Below are positions 1-8,073 of a stretch of 64,000 nt of DNA, piece after piece; within the stretch, counting starts at the first letter, position 1; each line of letters starts with the position of its first letter. The notes under the pieces were generated by a model that was given only the letters and a program-made list of their open reading frames with translations, was not told where the DNA came from and ran no database searches. This stretch comes from Myxococcales bacterium. Lineage in GTDB: Bacteria > Myxococcota > Myxococcia > Myxococcales > JAKAPL01. Position numbers and translations under genes: made by a program. Where the stretch lies: contig JAKAPL010000012.1 of NCBI GenBank assembly GCA_021807105.1, positions 1 through 64,000 of the forward strand, given 5' to 3'.

Positions 1-127
1 CGATCGATCGATGTCACGAGACAAACGATCGAGCAGCCGCGACCCATCGTCGAAGAGCGCCGACAAGAGATCGATCAGAGCTCGCGATCGATCGATGTCA
101 CGGGACAAACGATCGAGCAGCCGCGAC
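1..127. repeat. Two direct copies of a 43-bp GATCG-rich sequence, 84 bp apart
   Basis: Bases 1-43 recur at 85-127 with a single A/G mismatch. The 84-bp spacing is exactly four times the 21-bp period of the minisatellite that follows, so this looks like an older, eroded part of the same array. The copy is cut by the window edge and may continue upstream. Confidence 0.75.
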
Positions 128-143
128 AAATCGTCGATCACGC

Positions 144-731
144 GGTCTCTTTGGTCGGTTGCAAGCTCTCATCGGCCGATCACGCGGTCTCCTCGGTCGA
201 GTGCAAGCTCTCATTTGTCGATTGCGCGGTCTCTTCGGTCGAGTGCAAGCTCTCATTTGTCGATTGCGCGGTCTCTTCGGTCGATTGCACGGTCTCTTTG
301 GTCGAGTGCAAGCTCTCATTTGTCGATTGCACGGTCTCTTTGGTCGATCGCACGGTCTCCTCGGTCGAGTGCAAGGTCTCTTCGGTCGATCGCGCGGTCT
401 ACTTGGTCAAGTGCACGGTCTCCTCGGTCGAGTGCAAGCTCTCATTTGTCGATTGCACGGTCTCTTTGGTCGATTGCACGGTCTCTTTGGTCGATCGCAC
501 GGTCTCTTTGGTCGATTGCACGGTCTCTTTGGTCGATTGCACGGTCTCCTCGGTCGAGTGCAAGGTCTCTTCGGTCGATCGCGCGGTCTACTTGGTCAAG
601 TGCGCGGTCTCCTTGGTCGAGTGCGCGGTCTCCTCGGTCGAGTGCGTGGTCTCCTTGGTCAAGTGCAAGGTCTCTTTGGTCGAGTGCAAGGTCTACTTGG
701 CCGAGTGCGCGGTCTACTTGGTCGATCCTCC
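144..731. repeat. Minisatellite of 28 units of 21 bp
   Basis: The sequence can be cut into 28 consecutive 21-bp units of the type GGTCTCTTTGGTCGATTGCAC with a handful of variable positions and no indel. Because 21 is a multiple of three, several frames stay open on both strands and produce artificial ORFs (11..1372 +, 151..954 +, 159..959 +, 442..762 -). The minus-frame reading has a hydrophobic residue every seven positions (DQRDRAI), like a coiled-coil heptad, but no complete gene with a ribosome site could be recognised. Two further loci in this window carry 21-bp arrays of different sequence. Confidence 0.9.
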
Positions 732-819
732 CACCTCCGCCGATCTCTGTCCCCGACGACACCCCCGCGGTCGCCCCTCGAGACCCTCGCGTGTCCAGAA
801 TTTGGACGATCGTCCGTCC

Positions 820-964
820 CCACCCCTACAACGACATGGGGGGGGGTGCTCGCTCCTTCCTCCTGCGGCGTGCTTTACGCACGCCTCGTCGGTCGTCGCT
901 CTCGCTTGCCCTTCTCGGCTGCGGTCTCGAACGCCTCGCTACGCCGTACCGTGAATTAGACGGG
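820..964 (-). mobile_element. Truncated copy of MITE family 1
   Basis: Read on the minus strand this begins with CCCGTCTAATTCACGG, the 16-bp terminal repeat of the family with one substitution. It follows the family sequence, including the CCCCCATGTCGTTGTAGGGG block seen in the copy at 19514, and stops about two thirds of the way through. It sits directly against the 3' fragment of an Rpn-like gene (after ...GCTCAG on the minus strand), so it appears to have inserted into that gene; the other half is lost. Confidence 0.8.
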
Positions 965-1017
965 CTGAGCGACGTACTTGCGGGCAAACTCGCTCTGGTA
1001 CTCGTACCCTTCGAATC
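965..1017 (-). pseudogene. Rpn-like (PD-(D/E)XK nuclease / Transposase_31-type) gene, C-terminal fragment
   Basis: On the minus strand this reads FEGYEYQSEFARKYVAQ. I recognise the EYQSEFARKY element as the segment that ends the conserved part of Rpn-like / DUF4351-type proteins common in myxobacteria. The reading frame joins perfectly to the fragment at 4578-4647 (..MQSGF) if the intervening DNA and one copy of the 5-bp duplication GATTC are removed, which makes the assignment stronger than similarity alone. It is cut at its 3' end by the truncated MITE. The family name is from memory of such proteins and was not checked. Confidence 0.5.
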
Positions 1018-1043
1018 CAGACCTCCTGACCTACCCATCGTGT
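1018..1043. mobile_element. Orphan 26-bp left end of the IS at 2048
   Basis: The sequence CAGACCTCCTGACCTAC plus the next nine bases is identical to the left end of the IS at 2048, and the five bases before it (GAATC) are also the same. The rest of the IS is missing; the broken methyltransferase begins right after it and its TAG stop lies inside this sequence. It may be a deletion remnant of the copy that first entered the Rpn-like gene. Confidence 0.75.
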
Positions 1044-1285
1044 GCGATGAGCATCTCGTCCGAGAGGTCGACCGCCGTGAAGATCCCTTCGCCGCCGAGG
1101 GCGTCGAGCACGGGCAGCGTGTAGTAGCCGGTCCCGGCGCCGAGGTCGACGTAGCGCATCCCCTTCCACGGCGCGAGGGCTGCGAGGAACGCGGCGGGCG
1201 GGAAGCGCTCGATCCGCTCGGGCGAGAAGAGCAGGTGGCGGCGGGCGGCGTCGAAGACCTTGCCGTGGGCGTGGGGGTGGGGCAT
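1031..1285 (-). pseudogene. Class I SAM-dependent methyltransferase, 3' truncated
   Basis: The 84-residue reading frame begins at an ATG (MPHPHAHG) and contains the SAM-binding glycine motif VDLGAGTGYYT near residue 50, followed by an acidic-loop segment AVDLSDEML. It then ends abruptly at IAHDG-stop, where the sequence enters the IS end at 1018-1043. Class I methyltransferases of this type usually exceed 180 residues, so more than half of the fold, including the later strands, is gone. The substrate cannot be guessed. The gene diverges from the small membrane gene at 1400. It is most likely non-functional. Confidence 0.8.
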
Positions 1286-1399
1286 GGACGGCTCTCCGGA
1301 GGGGGTCGATCGTGGGAGCCGCGGGGCGCGGAAACGTTGCCGAGAACCGTCTCCGACCGTCCGGGGCTCTGACGAGCATACCGCCAAAGGAGACGCGCC

Positions 1400-1606
1400 A
1401 TGGAAAAGAAAGCTGGATGTGAGGGCGGCTGGGACCGTGGAATCCGGTTGCTCGTGGGTCTTGGACTGCTCGCGCTGGTCTTCGTCGGGCCGCGCACGCC
1501 GTGGGGCTGGCTGGGCCTCGTCCCGCTCGTCACCGGTCTGTGGGGCTTCTGCCCGCTCTACCGGCTGATCGGCGTCTCGACCTGCCCCGCGCCGAAGAGG
1601 ACGTGA
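1400..1606 (+). CDS. DUF2892 (YgaP-type) inner membrane protein, 68 aa
   Basis: This short protein has the organisation of DUF2892 membrane proteins: a conserved N-terminal DRGIRLLVG segment, a first hydrophobic helix, the P-x-TPWGWLGLVPL block leading into a second helix, and the terminal GFCPLYRLIGVSTCP motif with two cysteines. Length (68 aa) is normal for the stand-alone family. An AAGGAGA ribosome site lies at the correct distance from the ATG. The molecular function of the family is unknown; in some bacteria the domain is fused to rhodanese (YgaP). It is the only intact gene between the two broken genes of the IS-bounded segment. Confidence 0.85.
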   Translation: MEKKAGCEGGWDRGIRLLVGLGLLALVFVGPRTPWGWLGLVPLVTGLWGFCPLYRLIGVSTCPAPKRT

Positions 1607-1655
1607 TCCACGCCGTTGTTGCGGCCGGCGCCCCCAGTGGGGTAATTCCCGCCGG

Positions 1656-2047
1656 GTGAGCGACGACCGCGACGACGACCTCCTGGAAGCCGCCCGCCGC
1701 GGCGACCGTTCGGCCCTCGAGACGCTGCTGCAGCGGTACGAGGCCCAGATCCTCCGCTTCGGCCGCAAGATGTGCGGCAACGTCGACGACGCCCAGGACG
1801 TCCTTCAGGAGACCCTGATCGCGATGGCGCGCTCGGTGCGGGACTTCCGCGGCGCCTCGTCGATGTCGACCTGGGCCTAGACGATCGCCCGGAGCTTCTG
1901 CATCAAGAAGCGACGCCGCAGCAAGTTCGCCCCGCCCGAGGAGAAGTCGATCGACGAGGCGGCGACGCGCGCGGCGCTGCCGCCCGACGCGGCGCCCGGT
2001 CCCGAGGAGCGACTCGCCGGCAAGGAGCTCCAGCGCGCCCCCGAATC
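1656..2047 (+). pseudogene. ECF-type RNA polymerase sigma factor, nonsense mutation plus 3' truncation
   Basis: From a GTG start the frame encodes sigma region 2: LLEAARRGDRSALETLL, then the core-binding DDAQDVLQETLIAMAR and the -10 recognition part FRGASSMSTW. After STWA there is an in-frame TAG at 1878-1880, where intact relatives usually have a residue followed by TIARSFCIKKRRR; that continuation is present here in the same frame. The frame then runs until LAGKELQRA and is cut at 2047 by the IS, so region 4, which binds the -35 element, is absent. Two independent lesions argue for a dead gene rather than a sequencing error alone. Confidence 0.85.
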
Positions 2048-4577
2048 CAGACCTCCTGACCTACCCATCGTGTAATGTGTCCGCTTCCACGTTCGGCATC
2101 GGGGCCTCGGCCATCTCGTAGTGCAGGATCTTGTCCGTCCCAGGGAAGGGCGGCGCGTCGGCATTGAGGGCCTGGCAGATGGTGGCAATCGCCCGAGAGC
2201 GATGCGGGGAGCTGAGCGGCGCGAGGGTCACGCGAAGGCGGTGGTCGGTGGGCGCGAGCGCGGCAGCCGACTGGAGGGCAGTCTGGACGAGGGTTCGCCC
2301 CTCGTCCTCGACGCGGGCGTATTCGTCGCGGAGGAGACCGAGCAAGTCGCTCTCGATCTGGTAGGCGACCATCTTGAGGACGGTCGTCAGGTGCTTCCGT
2401 TCGGCGGCGAGTTTGACGACAGGCCTGCCGCCGAGGGCCTCGACCACGGGGACACGCTCGGGGAGGGCGGCGCGCTGCTGCCGGAGTGCCGCGATTCGTT
2501 GGGTGGCCTTGCGGAGGGCGTTGCCGATCTTGCCATGGGCGATCTTGAAGCCTCGCGCCGTCGGGCGCTTGGCTTCAGGGTTGTCGAGCGCCGCGCGGCC
2601 GTACTTCTGGGCGAGCTTCGTCTCCTCGGCGCGTGCGGCCTTGAGCTGGGTGTCGAGGTCGCGACGAGCCGGATTCGGGACGGTTCGGGTCGGATCGTCG
2701 GGCTCGACGGCGTGCTCAGCCAGCGCGTCGATTTCGAACTCGTCGCGCATGTACTTGAAGAAGTTCTCCTGCCGCCAGCGCTCGAACATGCGGTAGGCGA
2801 CCTCGACTGTCTCGAGGTCGAGCCGGCTCGTGAGGATCGTCGTCTGGTGGCCATCGTCACAGAGCCTCGTCACTTGCCGCAGGCGGAGGTGACCCTGGAG
2901 GAGCGGGACTCGCTTGTCGTGCATGCGGTACTTGACCGCGCGTCCATCGATCCGAGCCCGGTGTATGCGGAACAGCTTCTTCGGGATCTCCTCGACGCGC
3001 CCCTTTCGATAGGTGAGCACGTCGAAACCAAGCGCGAGGAACTCGCGTGAACAGCTTTGGGGACCAGCCGCCTCGGTCGAAGACGATCGTCGGCCGTCGC
3101 TTCTTCCCGACGATCGCGCGTATGTCTGGCGCGAGGGTAAGGAGCATCTTGACCATGCCCGCGTTCGCCTCGGCGGTGACCACGAAGAGAGGATCGCCGT
3201 GCTTGTCGTTGACGTAATAGTCCGTCGTACCCGGGACGGCGAGCCGTAGCTGTGCGACGTGCGCCTTCGGAATCTTGTGCTTCCCATGGTAGACGCGGAC
3301 GTGGCCGTCCACGTAGAGGAAGCCGAGCATGCGACCGCGCTGGGCGACTCGGCGCCGGGCGAGATCGCACCCGAGTTGCTCCGCGCCGCCCTGACTTGCG
3401 AGAAGGGCGAGCTTCTTGCGGAGCGTCTTCACCTCGAAGACGCGGTCGAGCCCGAGGATCCTTCCGAGATCCGGGGGTGCATGCTCCTTGAGCGCCTCCG
3501 GACGCTTGATCCTGAGCAGGGCCAGGAGCACGAACGCGACCACGGTTGTGCGCAGGCCGTAGAGCGCGGGGGCGAGAGCTCGCTCGCCGTAGACGGCGCG
3601 AGCGGCCTCGACCACGCCGCTCTCGACGAGACCCGGGATTGCGAGCAGGACACCGGCGCGCGGTACGTTCGCAGCCGGCGCGAAGATAGGCGTCGCGTCG
3701 TCCAGGAGGCCGAGGCGTGCGAAGAGACGATCGCCGCTCCGGTCGAGCGGGTCCAGGGCGACGCTTGGCGTCGGATGGATGGTCTCGGTGGCAGATGCGG
3801 ACGGCATCGGTGAGGGCGCGGTCAGTTCGGCCGGCGAAGCTTCGGCGGCAGCTTCACTCTCGAACAGATCCCGCTGCAGGTTCGGTGCGATCCACCCAGA
3901 CCGCTTCAGCCGCTTTCGCACCGCCGTCTCGCTAATCCCGAGACGCCGAGCGATCTCGCAGTTGCTGAGCCCCTCAGCCTTCATGCCGCGCGCGACCCGA
4001 TCGCGCCGCCCGCCGGGCTTCCCGCGAGGCCGCACCCCTACAGGGCGTCCCGCTATCCGCCCGAGCGCTTCGATCCCGCCCTCGTCGAACCGCGCCTCAT
4101 GGCGCCGGAGCGTGCGTGTGCTGCACCCGAAGGCGCGCGCCACATCGTTCTGGTCGGCGAACTTCGCTTCGATAAGGTTCAGCATGGCGTATGCCTCGGC
4201 CGCGCGGTCGCCGACGGCGTAGTGGTGCACCGGAAGACCCGCGACGATGACCACGCGCTGCCCGGCGTGCGTGCGGACCGCAACACAGTCGTTGACGACG
4301 ACGGCCTCCTGATCGTCTCGGGGTCGTGCTGCGAACAGCTCGCGCTGCGACGGCGCCTCGGTGCTCGCGGTCATGGCCGCCATCGAACCGCAACGCCCGC
4401 ACGAGGCCGAGCCCAAAAGCGGACAGGTTCTGGGTTCGAGCTCCGCTGCCGAAAATCCCAGGAATCGCGCGGCCCCAGGCCGTCGCCGTCAGAAAAGCGG
4501 ACACATTATAGGTTCGACCCTCCGCTGAGCCGACCCGCCTCGCTACAGAGATCGCGCGCAGTAGGTCAGGAGGTCTG
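2048..4577. mobile_element. Insertion sequence, 2530 bp, 17-bp perfect terminal inverted repeats, 5-bp duplication GAATC
   Basis: The left end CAGACCTCCTGACCTAC (2048-2064) and the right end GTAGGTCAGGAGGTCTG (4561-4577) are perfect inverted repeats. GAATC flanks both sides (2043-2047 and 4578-4582). A second, subterminal inverted pair TAATGTGTCCGCTT (2073-2086) / AAGCGGACACATTA (4494-4507) lies further in, at different distances from the two ends. The element carries one long transposase gene on the minus strand, broken by a frameshift. The family could not be assigned with confidence; an ISNCY-like DDE group is possible. Confidence 0.85.
2061..4383 (-). pseudogene. DDE-type IS transposase, split by a frameshift into two ORFs
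   Basis: The upstream ORF (start at 4383, MAAMTAST; an ATG nine bases further in is an alternative) has two helix-turn-helix units, VARAFGCSTRTLRRHEARF and CEIARRLGISETAVRKRLKR. A catalytic-core start follows, with LYVDGHVRVYHG and VFDRGGWSPKLF as candidate first and second acidic positions. Near 3050 the frame changes by +1 and the downstream ORF continues with FLALGFDVLTYRKG and later RWRQENFFKYM, whose glutamate is a plausible third catalytic residue. The last codons HDG-TAG lie inside the terminal repeat. The shift could be a simple mutation or programmed. Total length about 770 residues if joined. Confidence 0.75.
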
Positions 4578-4647
4578 GAATCCCGACTGCATCAGCGCCT
4601 CCTGCACCTGGTCGCTCCTTGAGGATCTCGTGAAGCGCGCTCGGCAT
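4578..4647 (-). pseudogene. Rpn-like gene, 5' fragment with internal deletion
   Basis: The ATG opens MPSALHEILKE, which I recognise as a typical start of the myxobacterial Rpn-like family. After about eleven codons the frame jumps and the sequence reads SDQVQEALMQSGF, matching the region just before the EYQSEFARKY segment found at 965-1017. So most of the gene was deleted first, and the remnant was then opened by the IS, whose target duplication GATTC is seen at both breakpoints. On the minus strand the gene follows a family-1 MITE terminus (4712), as if it were cargo of a larger relative of that MITE. Confidence 0.5.
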
Positions 4648-4689
4648 GGCTGCTTAAGCAGGGACGCAGAGCTCATGCCAGAGCTCGGC

Positions 4690-4712
4690 TGCCGGACCGT
4701 GAATAAGACGGG
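4690..4712 (+). mobile_element. Isolated right terminus of MITE family 1 / related larger element
   Basis: The last 22 bases, GCCGGACCGTGAATAAGACGGG, are identical to the right end of the complete MITEs. Inward of this point the sequence differs from the MITE and leads into the start of the Rpn-like gene fragment. This suggests a longer element that shares ends with the MITE but carries a gene. Confidence 0.6.
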
Positions 4713-4714
4713 TT

Positions 4715-4780
4715 GAGCTGTACTTGCATGGCCTGGCGCGCGGCGACTTCGAGCTCGCGCCACGCGCGAGGGCGACCAGG
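4715..4780 (+). pseudogene. Fragment of an IS256 (Mutator)-type transposase
   Basis: The plus strand reads ELYLHGLARGDFELA directly after the MITE terminus. This resembles the ELYLHGL-x-x-GDF segment near the N-terminal part of IS256-family transposases. The frame decays within about twenty codons and no other part of the gene is nearby. The call rests on this one motif. Confidence 0.45.
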
Positions 4781-4843
4781 TGCTCCTCGCGCTGACCAGC
4801 GGCCAGCGCGAGAGCGCGGAGGGCCCAGCGAGCCGAAGATCCC

Positions 4844-5950
4844 CTATCCGAACCGCCGCATCTGGACGTTCATGACGAGCCCGACGGCGAGCAACAGGGT
4901 CAGGAGGCTCGACCCGCCGTAGCTCATCAGGGGGAGGGTGACCCCGACGATCGGCAGGAGGCCGCTGACCATGCCAATGTTGATGAAGACATGCCAGGCG
5001 ACGAGGCCGGCGACGCCCGCGGCGAGGTAGCTGCCGAAGCGATCCCGGGCGACGCCCGCCACCCAGAGCGCCCAGAGGACCAGGGCGAGGTAGAGGAGCA
5101 CGAGGAGCGCGCAGGCGATGAAGCCGTGTTCCTCGGCCCAGACCGAGAAGATGAAGTCCGTGTGCTGCTCGGGCAGGAACGAGAGCTGCGTCTGCGTGCC
5201 CTGGCCCCAGCCCTTGCCCGTCACCCGGCCGCTGCCAACCGCGATGATCGACTGCGCCGCGTGGTAGCCGGCGCCGAGCGAGTCGCCCGCGGGGTTCAGG
5301 AACGTCTCGATCCGCCGCTTCTGGTATCCCTTGAGGAAGTGCTGCCAGGCGCCGCCGGCCGCCGTGACGCCGGCGAGGGCCAAGATCACGAGCGTCGTCC
5401 GGCGAATCCCGGCGAAGACGCAGAGCGTGAGCCCGACGGCCGCGACGATGAGCGCGGTGCCGAGATCCGGCTGCTTCACGACGAGCGCCACCGGCAGGAG
5501 GATCAACGCGAAGGGGAGCAGGAGCTGGTGCAGCCGCAGCCCGCGCCGGGGCGGGGGCGACTCGTGGAAGTGGCGGGCGAGGACGAGGAGCACGGCGAGC
5601 TTGGCCAGCTCGGACGGCTGGAGGTGGACGGGCCCCACGTCGAGCCAGCGGCGGGCACCCATGATCGTCCGCCCGTGCACGGCGACGGCGAGGAGCAGGA
5701 GGATCACCACGGCGTACGCCGGGTAGGCGAGCCACGCCAGGTGCCGATAGTCCCAGAGCGCGAAGAGCAGCACGGCCGCGAGCCCCCCGGCGAACCAGAG
5801 GAGCTGCGAGAGCCAGAGGCTGCCCTGCACGTTGCGAGACGCCGAGGCTAGGTTCCAGACGCCCAGCCCCGTGATCGCGCACGTGAGCAGGAGGGGGCTC
5901 AGCGGGAAGCGCGCGAAGAGCCGGCGGCGGGTGGGCGCGGTCAGCTCCAC
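4844..5950 (-). CDS. rodA: RodA, SEDS-family peptidoglycan glycosyltransferase
   Basis: RodA polymerises lipid II into glycan strands during cell elongation and works with the transpeptidase PBP2. The 368-residue protein has about ten hydrophobic helices and the family signatures LQPSELAKLAVLLVLARHF (about residues 112-130), the GSGRVTGKGWGQGTQT loop, LPEQHTDFIFSVWAEEHGF, and the C-terminal LPIVGVTLPLMSYGGSSLL. Length is normal. The start overlaps the end of mrdA by 10 bp, consistent with translational coupling. It is the last gene of the mreC-mreD-mrdA-rodA operon; old mobile debris lies immediately downstream. Confidence 0.95.
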   Translation of the reverse strand: MELTAPTRRRLFARFPLSPLLLTCAITGLGVWNLASASRNVQGSLWLSQLLWFAGGLAAVLLFALWDYRHLAWLAYPAYAVVILLLLAVAVHGRTIMGARRWLDVGPVHLQPSELAKLAVLLVLARHFHESPPPRRGLRLHQLLLPFALILLPVALVVKQPDLGTALIVAAVGLTLCVFAGIRRTTLVILALAGVTAAGGAWQHFLKGYQKRRIETFLNPAGDSLGAGYHAAQSIIAVGSGRVTGKGWGQGTQTQLSFLPEQHTDFIFSVWAEEHGFIACALLVLLYLALVLWALWVAGVARDRFGSYLAAGVAGLVAWHVFINIGMVSGLLPIVGVTLPLMSYGGSSLLTLLLAVGLVMNVQMRRFG

Positions 5951-8070
5951 CGCGGCTCCCTTCGGTCCGCGAGCCGGGTCCGGGCGAGCGGCGGATCGCC
6001 AGGGGAGGCAGACCGGCGGGCGGGCGTGGCCCGCCGCACCCGAGCCGCTCCCCGTCCTCCTGTCTTCCCGAGAGCCCAGGCTCCCGCCTTCCGGCGAGGC
6101 GGCCGTGGAGGCATCGCGCCCACCTCCTTCTTGCCCGGGGGCGCGGGCGGCGCCTGGTCGTCGTGGGACGGCCTCGCCGGCGGCGGCAGCGGCTCAGGGT
6201 CCGCCTGGTCCTGCTTCTTCTCCTCGAAGAAGGCCTGGATGACCGCCATCGCCGTCGGCGCCGCGGCGCTCCCGCCGTGGCCGGCGTGCTCGTTGAGGAC
6301 CGCGACGGCGATCTGCGGGTCCTGGGCCGGCGCGAACGCCACGAACCAGCCGTGGTCGTTGCGCCAGTAATCGAGCTTCGCGTGCAGGTCCGCGCCGTAG
6401 GCCACGACCGCCGCGGTCCCCGTCTTGCCCGCGACGACCACGTCCGGCAGCCGGTGCGGGTACGCCGTCCCGCCGGGTTCGTTGACCACGCCGGTCAGGC
6501 CGTCCACGACCACCGCCAGATCCTTCGGGTCGATGGAGAGCTTCGCGTGGATCCGGGGCTCGAAGAGCTGGATCGTCTTGCCCTCGGGGTCCTCGATCCG
6601 CCGGACGACCTGCGGCCTCCAGAGCGTCCCGCCGTTGCCGACGGCCGCGTAGGCGAGCGCGAGCTGGAGCGGGGTCACGTTCACGTCGCCCTGCCCGATG
6701 GCCGCGTTGAGCGCGAAGCCACGCTGGTAGCCGCCCGGCGTCACGCGGTCGTGCCACGCCTCGTCGGGGATGACGCCCGGGCTCTCGGTGTCGAGCCCGA
6801 TCCCGGTGGGGTTGCCGAGCCCGAGCAGGCGCGCCTCGGCCGCGATCCGATCCAGGCCCAGCCGGTCGCCGACCCAATAAAAGAACGTGTCGCACGAGTG
6901 GACGATCGCGCGATGCAGGTCCACCAGCCCGTGTCCCTGGTCCTTCCAGCAGCGCCACCGGCGCCGGCCGAGCGTGTAGCCGCCCGTGCAGACGGTGTGG
7001 CTCGCGGGCGTGATGACGTGGTAGCGCAGTCCGGCGAGCGCGGTCACCGTCTTGAAGGTCGAGCCGGGGTGGTACTGTCCCTGGAGCGGCCGGAACAGCT
7101 CGGGCTTGTAGGGGTCCGCGGCGAGCGCGGCGAGCTGGGCCCGGGTCACCCGGCCCGTCAGGAGGTTCCCGTCCAGCTCGGGGTGGGAGACGAGGGCGAG
7201 GACGAAGCCGGTCTGGGGGTCGAGCGCCACCACCGCCCCCGCCTTCCCCGGGAAGCTCTCTTCGGCCACCTTCTGGAGCCGCGCGTCGATCGAGAGGACG
7301 ACATTGTCCCCCGGCCTCGGCAGCCGGATCCGGTCCGCCGCCGGTATGAGATCGGTTCGGCCGGGCAGCCGCCGTCCCTTGGCGTCCACGGCTACCCGCT
7401 CGGCGCCGTCCACGCCGCGCAGGTACGGCTCGAACGCCCGCTCGACGCCGCGCCGGCCGATGTAATCGCCCTCGTGGTAGTCCTTGCCCGCCGCCTGGAG
7501 CGCCGAAAGCTCCGCCGGGCCGACCTCGGAAAGGTAGCCGAGCAGGTGGCCCGCGAGCGTCCCGAGCCGGTAGGCGCGGTGCGGCGTCGGCACGAGGTCG
7601 ACGCCGTCGAGCTCCGTCTTGCGCGCCTCGAACACGTCGACCGCGTCGCGGCCGATGTCCACCTCGACGAGGAACGGCTGGAAGCGCGAGAGTCCCCTGC
7701 TCGCCGCGAGTCGCTCGCGCACCCTCGCCTGCGTCTCGCCGTCGAGACCGAGGTAGGCTGACAGCCTCCCCACGACCTCGTCGCACTTCCTTCCGCAGAA
7801 GTAAGGGGTCAGGTAGAGATCGTAGGAGGGGCGGCTGTCCGCGAGGACCGTCCCGCGCCGGTCGAGCAGCAGCCCCCGGTCCGCCGGGATCTTCTGGTCC
7901 TTGACGAAATTGTTGACGGACCGCTCATAGTATTCCTTCCCCTGGGTGACCTGGAGCCGGTAGAGCCGGCCGAGCAGCAGGAGAAAGGCCGCGCCCACGA
8001 GCGCCCCGAAGAGGGCGAGGCGCGGCCAGAAGTCGCGGGCGGAGGTCCGTTCCGGGAGAGTTTCGACCAA
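5941..8070 (-). CDS. mrdA: Penicillin-binding protein 2 (peptidoglycan D,D-transpeptidase)
   Basis: This is the class B PBP that crosslinks glycan made by RodA. One membrane anchor lies at about residues 17-38, followed by the PBP dimerisation region (DQKIPADRGLLLDRRG) and the transpeptidase domain. The serine nucleophile is in HPGSTFK (Ser about 337), the second motif is SCD (about 392), and the third is KTGTA (about 550). A proline- and arginine-rich tail of roughly 90 residues follows the catalytic domain, is longer than in E. coli PBP2 and looks disordered. The ATG is 3 bp after the mreD stop. Confidence 0.95.
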   Translation of the reverse strand: MVETLPERTSARDFWPRLALFGALVGAAFLLLLGRLYRLQVTQGKEYYERSVNNFVKDQKIPADRGLLLDRRGTVLADSRPSYDLYLTPYFCGRKCDEVVGRLSAYLGLDGETQARVRERLAASRGLSRFQPFLVEVDIGRDAVDVFEARKTELDGVDLVPTPHRAYRLGTLAGHLLGYLSEVGPAELSALQAAGKDYHEGDYIGRRGVERAFEPYLRGVDGAERVAVDAKGRRLPGRTDLIPAADRIRLPRPGDNVVLSIDARLQKVAEESFPGKAGAVVALDPQTGFVLALVSHPELDGNLLTGRVTRAQLAALAADPYKPELFRPLQGQYHPGSTFKTVTALAGLRYHVITPASHTVCTGGYTLGRRRWRCWKDQGHGLVDLHRAIVHSCDTFFYWVGDRLGLDRIAAEARLLGLGNPTGIGLDTESPGVIPDEAWHDRVTPGGYQRGFALNAAIGQGDVNVTPLQLALAYAAVGNGGTLWRPQVVRRIEDPEGKTIQLFEPRIHAKLSIDPKDLAVVVDGLTGVVNEPGGTAYPHRLPDVVVAGKTGTAAVVAYGADLHAKLDYWRNDHGWFVAFAPAQDPQIAVAVLNEHAGHGGSAAAPTAMAVIQAFFEEKKQDQADPEPLPPPARPSHDDQAPPAPPGKKEVGAMPPRPPRRKAGAWALGKTGGRGAARVRRATPARRSASPGDPPLARTRLADRREPRWS

Positions 8071-8073
8071 GGA

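Noticed and set aside
144-731. CRISPR array
   Set aside because: The 21-bp units are contiguous with no spacers and there are no cas genes.
442-762. 106-aa heptad protein (DQRDRAI repeats), minus strand
   Set aside because: Attractive as a coiled coil, but it ends within the array and has no complete gene structure; kept only as an observation on the minisatellite.
11-1372. 453-aa Arg/Ser-rich ORF over the first minisatellite
   Set aside because: It reads a 21-bp array, then a MITE, an IS end and the reverse of a methyltransferase; no continuous protein logic.
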